The notes beneath the pieces were generated by a model. It was not told the DNA's origin and did not search any database. It saw nothing but the letters and a program-made list of their open reading frames with translations. Shown in pieces: positions 34,822-45,258 of a stretch of 64,000 nucleotides of DNA. Origin of the DNA: Melampsora larici-populina 98AG31 (lineage: Eukaryota > Basidiomycota > Pucciniomycetes > Pucciniales > Melampsoraceae). Numbering within the stretch: the first letter of the stretch is position 1; every line of letters starts with the position of its first letter. The stretch spans positions 184,150 through 248,149 of the forward strand of contig NW_006768768.1 in the NCBI RefSeq assembly GCF_000204055.1. Reading direction: 5' to 3'. Both the position numbers and the translations under genes were made by a program.

Positions 34822-34972
34822 TGTTAGGACCCGGCTTTGGGGGTCTTGGCATGCCGCAAAGGGAGATGGTGATGATGAGCTATGATAGTCATTGTGGCAT
34901 GAGGAAAAGGTGTAAAACAGAGGCTCTTCCTGGTCATGAGAGGAAGGGGCTGGGCTGTCACGGGTTGTGACA
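34822..34972 (-). repeat. Possible 5' LTR of the gag-protease relic
   Basis: On the minus strand the 151 bp start TGTCACAACC and end CTAACA, a TG...CA limit. They lie about 220 bp upstream of the gag start. No matching 3' copy was seen, so this is tentative. Confidence 0.3.
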
Positions 34973-36121
34973 TATCCACCTAAGATCTGTGATATGAGAT
35001 CTTAACATCATCAAGCCAAAAACATACAACATCTTTGTTGAGTTGTAGCCACATTGCCCAGGGCTCTGGGGATGATTTGAGAGTGCAAGGCAGATGTTTG
35101 ATCTCCCAATTTGTGCTGTCCTTTCACCATTCTTTCTGGATTCCAAAATGTTGGAAAGCATGGTCATAGATGGCATGAAGGGTGAGATCATAGGTCAAGC
35201 CCAGTGCAAGCATCCTATCAGAATGCAATGAGTCTTCCTCCTTGGTCTTTGCTTGACTGAGTTATTCATGTCTGATACACATTTCTGGTGACTGTTACAT
35301 TGAGAGAACAAGTTTTGAGTCGTCACATCTATGAATGTGTTGGACCCGTCTCAATGCAACAGAAATGGGACGTAAAGGGATGAAGTAGAATCTCGGATCA
35401 AAGGCATGGGAAGATGAGAAAGGTTTAATGTGAACTTGTTGATAGAGTCAGTGGGAAGAATTGGAATCAAATCTTGAAACAGCTTATATAATGAAAATCA
35501 AATGAATCAGTTGATCAACTGGAATTGATGACCTTGATTACCTTTCAAAGCTATTTTCTTCATCAACTTCTATGGTGTCTGTGTGAAACCCTGAGACCCG
35601 ATATCTGTAAACCAATCTCACAACTTGTACAAAACCCATAAACTCAGAAATTAACTCTAAATCACAACAAATAACTTGACTTTTCAAAAATTTACTCAAC
35701 TTTCAACTTCATTTGTAGTGAAGCTACACGTCTTTTTAAAGTAGTATGCATATATTAATTTGTTTTTTACTACAATTCCAGTGTGACCAGTGAAGACTTC
35801 ATGAGCTGAAAGTTGAAAAAGAGAGGTTCCAAAAACCCACACTTCATCACTTTGTTGGCGGATTCTACTTTTGCTTGTTGCAGACACCAGGCCATGCTGA
35901 TGATGCTAAATGCAAAACCTCAAAAAACAACAAAGCACTATGCAAATATGAGCATTTCCCAATGCTTTTGATCTTTGTGCGGCCAAATCTTGTTGTCCAA
36001 TTGGAATAGACAACAAGATTTTGGGTGGTACCCAACCAAGGCACGCAAGCACTCAGCATACTCCTTATGAAACAGCGTATGCTGTGCATTCTCCGTTTGA
36101 CAATTTTTCTGAAGAGGGGCA
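34973..36121. other. Spacer, nothing recognised
   Basis: Short minus open frames (34958-35191, 35696-35887, 35865-36173) have no family motif. Confidence 0.4.
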
Positions 36122-37213
36122 ATGAATGTTGGCCCAAGCAGTGCGAGGATATTCTCACCAGTTTTCCTGCCAATTTGCGCTCATATGAAGAACAATCACA
36201 TTGAACCTCACATGCAACCCTTGGACCCAGAACTCACCAATATCCAGCACCTAGTCAACACTGGCCACACTTGCCCACAAATCGTTTCTTGGATGATTGA
36301 GATCGGACACAATATATCACGGACTACCCTCTCTTGCCAACTCTCCCATTAAGGCCTGAGGCCGGCTGCTCCTTGTCTCATACCCCTTCAAAGAGAGGAC
36401 GCTGCTCCCCTCGTTTGCTCATGTCACTGGATGTCCTACGGCCTAGATGATACCGTCAGCAAAATTAATCACACATATCAGATCACTATCACCCAAAAGT
36501 TAATTACTATGTCTCAGGAGCTTGGCTTGAAATGGTGTCGTGACAACTTACAAACAGGTGCTATTATTTGTGACAAGCTTAAAGACATGATTCATCACCA
36601 GATAGAAGAACGCGACAGAGATGCAGGCGTACGCACAATGAAACATGCACTTGGCCTACGTCAAGTACGAGTGCATCATAATACCGTTGCAGAGCTGATG
36701 AGGGAGTTGGACCCAGAAGGAGTGGCACTGCGCGGCTATGGAGCAGTCAAACACCAAGTCTTTTGCTGCCCCATCCCAAATTGTGTCTGGTCCGCTGATG
36801 GCCACAACAAGCCCAAGCCTTACAAGATCACCATCTACATATTTATCAATGCTTGGTCTTGTCGAGTCCTACACTTTGATGTTGGAATTAACACTAATTA
36901 CCCTTGAAGGATCACATACCAATATCTTGTAACAGTCAAAAACCTCGGCGGTTTCCCTGTCCAGACCTGCACAGACCATGGCACCAATACTATTGGCATG
37001 GCTGGTCTGCAAATTCACTACACCCGTAAACATGTTGATTTAGAGCCTGAGGATGCACTCAAGGCACACATTTTCACCACATCCACCAAAAACCTCAAGA
37101 TCAAATCTTTATGGAGACTTCTACGCAGAAGAAACGGCTTGCGCATTCATGACTGCTTCCAAGAAGCTATTGACAACCAAATTTACAATCCTTATGATCT
37201 GCTTGAAAAGTAA
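36122..37213 (+). pseudogene. DDE integrase-core protein relic
   Basis: The frame reads through an integrase-core (RNase H-fold) protein. A helical N-terminus contains LVNTGHTCPQIVSWM. The linker has RVHHNTVAELMRELDPEGVA. The catalytic region has CVWSADGHNKPKPY (first Asp, near 36798), TCTDHGTNTIGMA (second Asp, near 36972) and a W..LRR helix near 37110. It matches a large basidiomycete family of stand-alone integrase-core proteins I remember. Stops at 36352 and 36904 and a frame change make it a pseudogene, though the core is well preserved. Confidence 0.7.
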
Positions 37214-38160
37214 GTTTGTTCATATTTTCAAGCTAAACAATGCCACAAGTTGACATATTCTTTACACAAATTCCCAACAAAAGACTAGTATTTTTTGATC
37301 TCGCTGTCCCCCTTGTAGAATCCATTGTGAATGAGTATCAAGTTAAAAAGACCACCAAAAAAACTCAATAAAACAGGAATTCAGCTGCCAACCAGTTGCC
37401 GTCTGAACGTTGCATATTATAATCCACCCCTGTTGGATGGGGAGCAGGGATTTACACAAATTTCATCCACTGACGTAGATGAAATGATATGGTGTCAATT
37501 TCCGGATTGAGATAGAATGTTGTTGTTTCACCACCTATCTTGGCCATTCACATCCAGAAATCAGCAAATCAGCTGTGTATTGAGACTGACAGGATAGACT
37601 TGCCAAGCCTGTGGAATTGTCATGCTGCCATTGTCAACAACCTATGTCACTCACATCCTGAACGGCATGAAGTTGTTGATGTAGACGCATTGTGAAAATA
37701 TTGAGAAGTTTCAACTTGCAATATAATATGTTTTGTCAGACTCAAAAACAATGAAATTTTTGTTTCTCCTTGACTCAATCCCTTTGTTTTTTTCAAGTAT
37801 GAAATGATGGAAGATGGTTTTCTGTCTATGAATAGGTTTTAATCATTACATATGATCCAAACATTTGAGCTCTCCGTGAACATCACAACAGTAAAAAAAT
37901 GGGACAGCTTATCCCAATAAACAATCTGCAGAAAGTTAGCCACAACAACAGAAAAGGTGATGCACAAACTTCATTCAGTGTAACTTGTACCTTGCCATGG
38001 ATCCCACCTCTTTTTCTGATTATTCAAGACAATAGCCAATTATAGTGTTGACAGACAGTGACGTAGATCAAGTTGAAAGATTGGCTATTTACAAATCAAT
38101 GAAAAGTATATACATATATAAGCTATTTACAAAGTTGAAATAAGTATATTTTTGGCCATT
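37214..38160. other. Spacer, nothing recognised
   Basis: AT-rich DNA with no supported gene. Confidence 0.4.
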
Positions 38161-39446
38161 TCACAGCGTGTCCATTTTGATGTTCACCTGTGTGTGGTCT
38201 CCCCCAATATGCTCCTTACTATATGCTTCCCATTCTGCACTGGATGTACACTCTTTTTTCAGCTTCAAAGCCTTCCCCATTCTCACTAACCTGGAACATA
38301 TTTGGCAGCAAGAGCCAAAGCGGGTAACAGGGGCTCTTGATGGTATGATGTCCATGCCCTCTTTGGTTTTGGTGGTGGACTTGAGTGTGAAATGTTTGAC
38401 CTGAGTGTTCCAGACCATCTCTGTAACACCATTGCAGTCATCAAACTTAACTCCAACAGAGTAATCAGACAAACAAAATATGGCACCTTCTATTTGACAA
38501 TCACGGGGGCTCTTGATTACATCATGCAAAGAACCAGTGGTTATGTTGACTCGGCAAAACATGCCAAATGAGTAGGGTGTGGCGTCTCTGTTGCACTTGG
38601 GTTTGTTGTGGAAGTTGTCCCGCGTAATGGCAATGCTGGAAGCCCAAACTTGAACTTTTGCTGAAGTCTACCAGGCAGGATAATTGAAAGAAGGGCCATG
38701 TGACTCAGTGGTGATTTTGGAATTGGCTGAAGGAAGTCATAGACAGATTAGAAAATCTCTCTGCCCAAAAATCCTTGGCACAAGGTAGGAGTAGTCCATT
38801 CTCTCAACATCTAACAAAATCCTGGCTTTGGACCTGGATGTTCCAGAGTTGAGAGCATAATGACCTGTTCAAAAATATTGTTGGCAAGCTCAACAGACTT
38901 CAAAATTTCACACCAATTTGACTTACAGACGTCTTTCTCAACATCGGCAGCTACACCCGTGACATAACACCATCCCAGTGCCATCATCTTGCCAGACTTC
39001 TTGAAGCCTCGAGTATCCCCGTTATTCTTTACATGGCCTCTTGATATACCATTCTGGTCAAATGTGGTTATAGAAGAGCCAAACAGCTCATATAGCTATG
39101 GGTGCATGTTGCTAAAATCATTGAACTGAGCAATCAGTAGTAGCTTGAGAGATATTTTATAAATTAACACCACAATTCCATGGTTGAACAACTTCAATGG
39201 TGCAGAAAGATGCTCTTGCTTGGTTTTCTTATTTATGAGAAAGAATCTTGTTGTATTGGGGAGGCCATAATCGTGGGCAATTGTCTTCCTACACATATTC
39301 TCTTGTTGCATCCAAAGTTGAATGTGTCTATTTTCAATATCCAGGTTCTTCTTCACTCTCTTTGCAAGGTTGTAATTTCTTTTTGAGTTGGTCTCTTGCA
39401 TCTTGTTATATGTTGAAAAATTTGGTGTGGTGAAGAAGTTGAGCAA
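38161..39446 (-). pseudogene. Unrecognised rust-type gene, minus strand, probably broken
   Basis: One frame from about 39446 continues through a TAG near 39096 to about 38940. It reads SKRNYNLAKRVKKNLDIE, HGIVVLIYKISLKLLLIAQF and NNGDTRGFKKSGKMMALGW. Downstream, 38161-38562 reads RVNITTGSLHDVIKSPRDCQ, EGAIFCLSDYSVGVKF and SRAPVTRFGSCCQICSRL, ending in a Lys-rich, Cys-containing tail. Introns probably separate these parts. I do not know the function. The stop at 39096 suggests a pseudogene. Confidence 0.5.
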
Positions 39447-40469
39447 TGGATAGAGGAGTGCGATGTTGAAGAGAGCTGAGGTAGATGATGTTAATTTAAG
39501 GAGGGATACATCAAGGATGATTCCAACTTGTGGCGCAAGATCTGGTTTATGATGTTATCACACTGATTTCCAACAAACAGCAGACTTTGGGTTGATGCAT
39601 TTCCAGTGGAATATTTGGGTACTGTTGACGGTTGATTGATGTTAGCACACTGCTTTCCAACAAACCAAAACTAGTAGTAAATGGTTAAAGGGTAATGGAT
39701 GGTTTGTAGGTGGTGGTATATTGATGCAAAGGTGATATGGATGCGATTAGAGGTCTGATGATTTTGAGTCATTGGGATTGAGCAGAAATGGTTTGACTTT
39801 ATACCTTCTCTAGATTGCTTTTCAGATATTGTGTTGCACAACAGATGCTTGCTTTTAAGCAAAAGCAAAATGCATGATTTCTCTTGCTCAGATTGGTTCA
39901 GTCACTCTTAGCAATTGAAAGCTTTGCCCTGTGGGAATTGGATCCATTATAAGTTCTCTCTTCCCTTGATAACTTTTAAACCTTTTGAAAGTGCTGTGTG
40001 CATACCTCAATCTTTAACTGTTAAAAATGTAGGTAATGATGACTGTTTTCATCCTTCAACTTGAACTTTTTTACTAATTTTTTTGTCTTAGTGCACTACT
40101 TCACCACGTTCACTCAACCTCAAGTCAAAGTAAAGAGTGACTACCATTATCAATTCAAATAAGCACCTCAATGCTCACAGCAGATATTCCATCAGGAAGA
40201 TACTGCACATTGTCATCAAAATGGGTACGGACAAAGATGCTTTCATATTCCAGAGACTTGAGCAATAGCATGAGAAATTCTTATCCACCTCAAAAATGGA
40301 TATGGATCTCTCAAGCCCACCAAAATTGATACATGGATAAAGCCCTTCACTACAAGCTCTTGTCATGCATGGTGTCATACTTCAGCTTGTTAAACCCATT
40401 CAATTCAAACAGGTCGAGATTTGGTAATGGCTCTATTTTTTCCAGAGTCCCACTACAAAAGATCAATTT
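39447..40469. other. Spacer with a short duplicated block
   Basis: gatgttatcacactgattt at about 39551 and gatgttagcacactgcttt at about 39639 are near-identical blocks, each followed by ccaacaaac, about 88 bp apart. They may be promoter repeats of the gene to the left. A minus open frame (40175-40378) is unsupported. Confidence 0.4.
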
Positions 40470-40990
40470 CTGCCAAGAATTGATCATGAATCTAATCAAT
40501 CTTCTCCTTTAATGGTAAACCAAACTATTATATTATTGATTAAACCAAGAAAAAGTATGTTTTACAAGATACAAAAAAATCACCAGGGCAAGTATTATCA
40601 CAAATAGCTCATGCAATCAAAAGAGAATATAAGATTCTATCTGTTTTACCAAATTTATTTTCATCACCCAAAGTATATTCATTATGTTTAGATGAATTGA
40701 TTATAGGAACACCATTCTATTAAATGGAATTTCTAGAAGGAAGAATCTTTCATTAAGTCAATTTACTTGAATTAAACCCAACCAGAAGAAAACAAATCTT
40801 GATTTCAGCTATTCAAACTTTAGCTAAATTACATTTGATTGATTATCATCAAAATGGAGTAAATCAATTTGGTTTGAATGAAAATTTATCAATGAATTAA
40901 AATGGTCAATCTGTGGGTGAAATTCATCAAATTGAAAAACCTCAACATCAAATCATAACTGTACACGGAGATTGGAAATTAGATAATTTA
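40470..40990 (+). pseudogene. ACAD10/11-like aminoglycoside-phosphotransferase fragment
   Basis: This intronless fragment reads as the N-terminal kinase-like (APH) domain found in ACAD10/ACAD11-type proteins: SPGQVLSQIAHAIKREYKIL, PKVYSLC, GTPFY then a stop, MEFLEGRIF, ALAKLHLIDYHQNGVNQFGL and, at the end, VHGDWKLDNL, which is the catalytic-loop motif. At least three in-frame stops are present. It breaks off at 40990, exactly where the proposed Harbinger end starts. It is the only host-type metabolic gene I can name in the window, and its AT-rich intronless form suggests a captured or relic piece. Confidence 0.75.
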
Positions 40991-41424
40991 GTGAGGCCGT
41001 GTTCACTTCAGTGATTTTTTGCAAAAAATTGCTTTCTGGAATGTCGAGAAATCACATTCCGTGAAATGTGTTTGGTTTGTTAAATACAAGCATTCTGTAA
41101 ATTACAGAATGCTTATAAAAAGTGTTTTTCATTGATTTCCAAGAATTCACTATTATCAAATTTTTCCTTCAAGAAATCACATTCTCCTTCTCTTGACTCT
41201 TTTGTCACACCTTTGTAACACCCTTTTTCAAACTTTACAAGGTACCTTCCACGGTACAGAACACCTCATCTCTTTCCCAGGTCCCCATTCCACGTACAAA
41301 ACCTTCCAAAAACCATCTTCTATCACATCCTTCTATCACATCAATCTTGTTCTCAACTCTACTCAGCAACTCCTTTCTTTTTCTTTTCTTCATCCTTCTT
41401 GTTTCAACTCAAGTCAAGATCAAC

Positions 41425-42930
41425 ATGCCACCAAAATTGAAATTAAAATCAACCCCAACCTCACTCAACAAATCGGTCAAAGTCAAAGAAAAGAAGAAAA
41501 ATGAGAAGATTGACAATGAAAAGAATGACAATGAAGCAACTACAGAGAACCCCACCGCCGGTGGTCAATGGGTTCATTGAAATACCCTTTGTTTAATTGA
41601 TTAAATCAAACACCAGAGGGATATGGGGAGAGGGAATGACAGTGGCCTCAAGACCAAAGCATGGAAGTAAGTTTTAAATAATTATAATCATATATTCAAA
41701 TTGGATGAACCTTCGACTTGGTTGAAGAATCAATTTCAAAAAGTTTGAATCATCCATCAATTTCTTTACATAAACCTTCAACTTCGATTGTCTTTGGCTT
41801 AACTAATGCTCCATCGTCTTATTTGTAGTTGAAGACTACCTACAAGGCTTTTGACAAGATCATGGACTCATCAGGAGCTCCAGGAACCGATGAAGTAACT
41901 GGCGAGTTCAACACAGATAAGGAATGGTGGGCCCATTGGATCAAGGTCGTAAGTCATCTCATCTTTTCATTTTAATCGATTTGGTCTAATCCTTTGATCA
42001 TAGGCCGGAAACAGTGATGCAAAACCAATTCAAAACAACGGTTTCCCAGTGTATCAAGCCGTAGCACAGATCATGCCTGAGAAACACTTACGAGCAAACA
42101 GTAACAAGGGTCTTGGAACCCAAAGCAAGAAAAAGAAACCAGTCAGTATTGGATCACCTGCTTTTTGATTTTGAACCGGATGCAGGAGGTAAGTTCTGAT
42201 GTTCCATCTGTATATGATCTGATGGACACTGAACTGATTACACATTGCCCTCTGTGTTAGGTTACATTCCTTCAGAGGAGGATTCCGATGAAGATTGATC
42301 TGATTCTCACGTCGTATCCAATTCACAAATGGACTTGGTTGTGGAGGAAACTGAAGTGACTAACAAGACAACCAAGGCTGTAAGATATCACCTTTGTATT
42401 GATTTCATCTATCTTATTCATCTTGTTATTTTTGATCCCATCAATCTTTTCATTTTCATTTTCTTTCTATTCATTATATCAAGGCCAAGACAGCTAGTAA
42501 ACAATCTTGAGACCTTTTGGAAAGCCCAGAACAATGATTTGTACATAGCAAACGTAGCCCTATTATTCCAGAAGGATCAACTGCAGCTACAAGCGTTCGC
42601 GCACAACAGGACCCAAGCTAGTAGCAGAATTGATTGATTGTGCTGTTGAAATGATTGCTGTCCTGGAGGAGTCAAACAAAAGTGATAAGGTCACTGTGAC
42701 AAGGATTATATCGGAAAAACATCCAAGCCAAGCCAAAGCAATGGACATCTTTAATAAGGAGTGTAACAATCATCTCAAGCCCAATCACATCATTAAATTA
42801 GTCAAGTTGTTGAAAGACGTTAATACCACATTGTTCTTTCTTGTCTTGAAGCCCGAATATAGATGGGATTGGTCAAAGGAAGAGGCTGGTATTTTAAATG
42901 GGTATCAAAAAGATGCAGATGAAGGCTATT
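41425..42930 (+). pseudogene. Harbinger Myb/SANT-like DNA-binding partner
   Basis: An exon from 41425 is Lys-rich. The following exons match the Myb/SANT-like (Myb_DNA-bind_3) family: GNDSGLKTKAWK near 41635, then LKTTYKAFDKIMDSSGAPG, GEFNTDKEWWAHWIKV near 41920, then GFPVYQAVAQIMPEKHLRAN and GTQSKKKKPV. The C-terminal part (42630-42930) has AKAMDIFNKECNNHL and ends LKPEYRWDWSKEE. GT-AG introns fit between some exons, but stops between 42170 and 42630 suggest decay. It would bind element ends together with the transposase. Confidence 0.65.
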
Positions 42931-43169
42931 GACCTCAACAACAAATTGTTTTTGATTGTTTTCAGTTTCTCAATTGTTTTAAGTTTCTCTATATTTCAAC
43001 TTCTGTTATAAGTTTCTGTGTGTTCAAAAATATGTATCAACACAAACAAACAAGTTATAATAACGTGTATTGAATTAAATAAAAAACATCTGCTGTCAAT
43101 AGATAAAATATCAAATGAGTAACAAACATGATACAATGATTACAATGAATACGAGTTAATGATTTCTCT

Positions 43170-43999
43170 ACACCTGTCTCTGTGCTACTGGCGCATTAAC
43201 ATAATCTCGAAACATTGACTCAGCAATTTGATCTCTTTGATCAGATGCCTGGGTACACTGAGTGGGGATAGGCTCAACTCAGTCTGGTTCAAAATCTCCT
43301 GCCCTCCTTAATTCCAGTCTTTCCTTCAACATGTACTCCTCACCACCAACATGTTTACCTCGGATTTTGTAATCCAAGGTATCCTTGGATGCAAAACCTC
43401 GGACAGAAGCTTCCCGAGGTTTTGATCCGAGGTAATTCTCAGGGAAAAAAAATACCTCAGGCAAAAACCTCGGACAAGGTCTGTCCAAGGATTTGCCTCT
43501 GATGATGCCTCGGATTTCTCAACCCGAGGCATCTATGCTGGAAGTGCCTCATAAAACTTGTCTTCACCGGATTTGATTCAGATGATGGTGTTAAGTACGC
43601 AGCAGGCTATCACAATCATAACCTGTGTTTTATAAGGGTATGAAGGCATCATTGCCAGAATTGGGAATCTCATCTTTGAGACCCCAAATATACATTTGAT
43701 AACAATTCGGAGGGCGGAGTGCCAATGGTTATAAAGCTCCTTGGCAGTTTGCGGTTTTACTCCTGAATGCTGACATTGTTTGAGATGATATCGGACCAAC
43801 CAATAAGGTGCTAGGAATCCTGGGACTTTGGCATACCCAGCATCAGCAACATAGGAATGGTCTGAAAGAAGAAGACCAGGTCAGTCCAAACTAAGCAAGT
43901 TAAATGATAGATAAATAGACTCACCATCTGTGACCACAAAGCGCTGTTCTTCAAGTGCTTGCTGAAGTACACGTGCATCAGCGCACAGTCCCCATCTAC
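43170..43999 (-). pseudogene. Harbinger DDE transposase, C-terminal half, broken
   Basis: On the minus strand the DDE_Tnp_4 pattern is clear: CADARVLQQALEEQRF, an intron (GTGAGT...CAG), then ADAGYAKVPGFLAPY with RYHL and NHWHSALRIVIKCIFGVSK. The position normally held by Glu in the IER(x)FG motif is Lys here (IKCIFG), so the third catalytic residue looks lost. A TGA follows NTII. A MITE (43346-43541) interrupts the C-terminus, after which the tail resumes (EEYMLKERLELRRAGDF, ESMFRDYVNAP). The N-terminal half is absent beyond 43999. Confidence 0.75.
43346..43541. mobile_element. MITE inserted in the Harbinger transposase
   Basis: The left tip ccaacatgtttacctcgg and right tip ccgaggcatctatgctgg are imperfect inverted copies, and several ccgagg/cctcgg words lie inside. 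It shares its tips with the MITE at 29374-29517. Transposase coding sequence is seen on both sides. Confidence 0.6.
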
Positions 44000-44255
44000 T
44001 GGGCTCTGGCCGGCCAGAGCTTACCACTTACTTGATGAAAAATTCATGAAAAATCCAGAAAGATTTCATGATAGCTTCAATATGTTTTCAATGAAGATTC
44101 AACATAGCTTCAGCTGGACATATGACCCAGCACAACTCACATGCATTCATCTGACATCACGAAATCAATTATGGGCCCTGTCTATGTTTTTCTCTCCTGC
44201 TCTCAATTGTTGCAACAAGTTTTGACTTGGTCATGTCCAAGTTTAAGCCACAGGA
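44000..44255 (+). repeat. LTR-like repeat, copy 2
   Basis: It starts tgggctctggc/cggccagagc (palindromic tip) and ends ccacagga. It matches 32768-33040 in the opposite orientation. It abuts the broken Harbinger transposase, so it or its element caused the break. Confidence 0.55.
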
Positions 44256-45258
44256 TTAGCCTATACATGATAGCTCATGTTGAATTACAATACCCACATG
44301 AGATTCATCATATCTAGAATATATTACAGCTTTAACACACATTGATCTTACTCCATACTAATCAAATCTCCGTTGTGGTCGTCTTGCACAGATTCCTAAC
44401 ATTGGATATAAAAGAAATTGGTATACAGGTCCAAATCAAGTCTCTTTCATCACTCACAATATTTGCTAAGCCAACAATTGAAAGTGTTGCATTGTCAATA
44501 TCAAATGTACTGCTGGGGTTCTTCATGACAAGTAGCTGTCACTACGCCAAAATTAATATTTTCTGAGCGGAAAATTTAATTACAAGTAACATAATTCACA
44601 TAAGCTCAGATTATCTTATTAATTTGTGACTTCCACAGCCTCATGCTCTTGGAACCCAGGTGGTTGAAGACTACGGGCCTTTCCGGATGATTAAAAATTA
44701 CCGAGCTGTATGATACTGTCCTTATCATTCAATGGTTGACATTGTACACATGTGTCTTCCTGGATATTTTTCTCAAGTTCATTAACGCATCATAGCATGG
44801 ATTCTATCAGACGTTCCAGACTTCAACAATTGAAATATGCAATGGTTCATGTGTGCTTCAAAACTTGAAATTCAAAAGAGCCTCAATGGGCATGCAATCA
44901 ATACAATGATGTAGTTATGCTGCATGATGGCAAACAAAGATCTACATGTGGAATTCACACCCAAGATAAAGTCTTCAAGAATCATCTTCCCTTACTTTAA
45001 TGAGCCGAGAGTTGAGTGATAGAAGAAGAGATGACTTGCTGACCAAACTCATCAAGCAACCAGTATCAGTTAATTACGAGCCACGCGCAAGCAGTCAATA
45101 CAAAATCAGATTGGGCAGAAAATACATGACCATCTTCATGCTCTGCTCAATCGCTAGATAAGGACTACTTATCAAACTTTGTATAATCAAGAGACTATCC
45201 AACCTAATCAAAGTCCTTTCAACATCAGCACTGAATTTCTTCCACATAGCTTTGGAAA
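44256..45258. other. Spacer, nothing recognised
   Basis: No supported gene or repeat. Confidence 0.35.

Larger units (their letters stand above)
40991..43999. mobile_element. PIF/Harbinger element, broken at its right end
   Basis: The element carries the two genes usual for this family: a Myb/SANT-like protein (+) and a DDE transposase (-). A TTA at 40988-40990 precedes gtgaggccgtgttcacttc. TTA/TAA duplications are normal for Harbinger, so the left end is plausible. The transposase is cut at about 43999 by an LTR-like repeat, and I could not find the right inverted repeat. Confidence 0.6.

Noticed and set aside
33447..34827. Plus-strand open frames at 33.4-34.8 kb
   Set aside because: They lie opposite the gag-protease relic, whose minus-strand motifs (zinc knuckle, IDCGST) are convincing.
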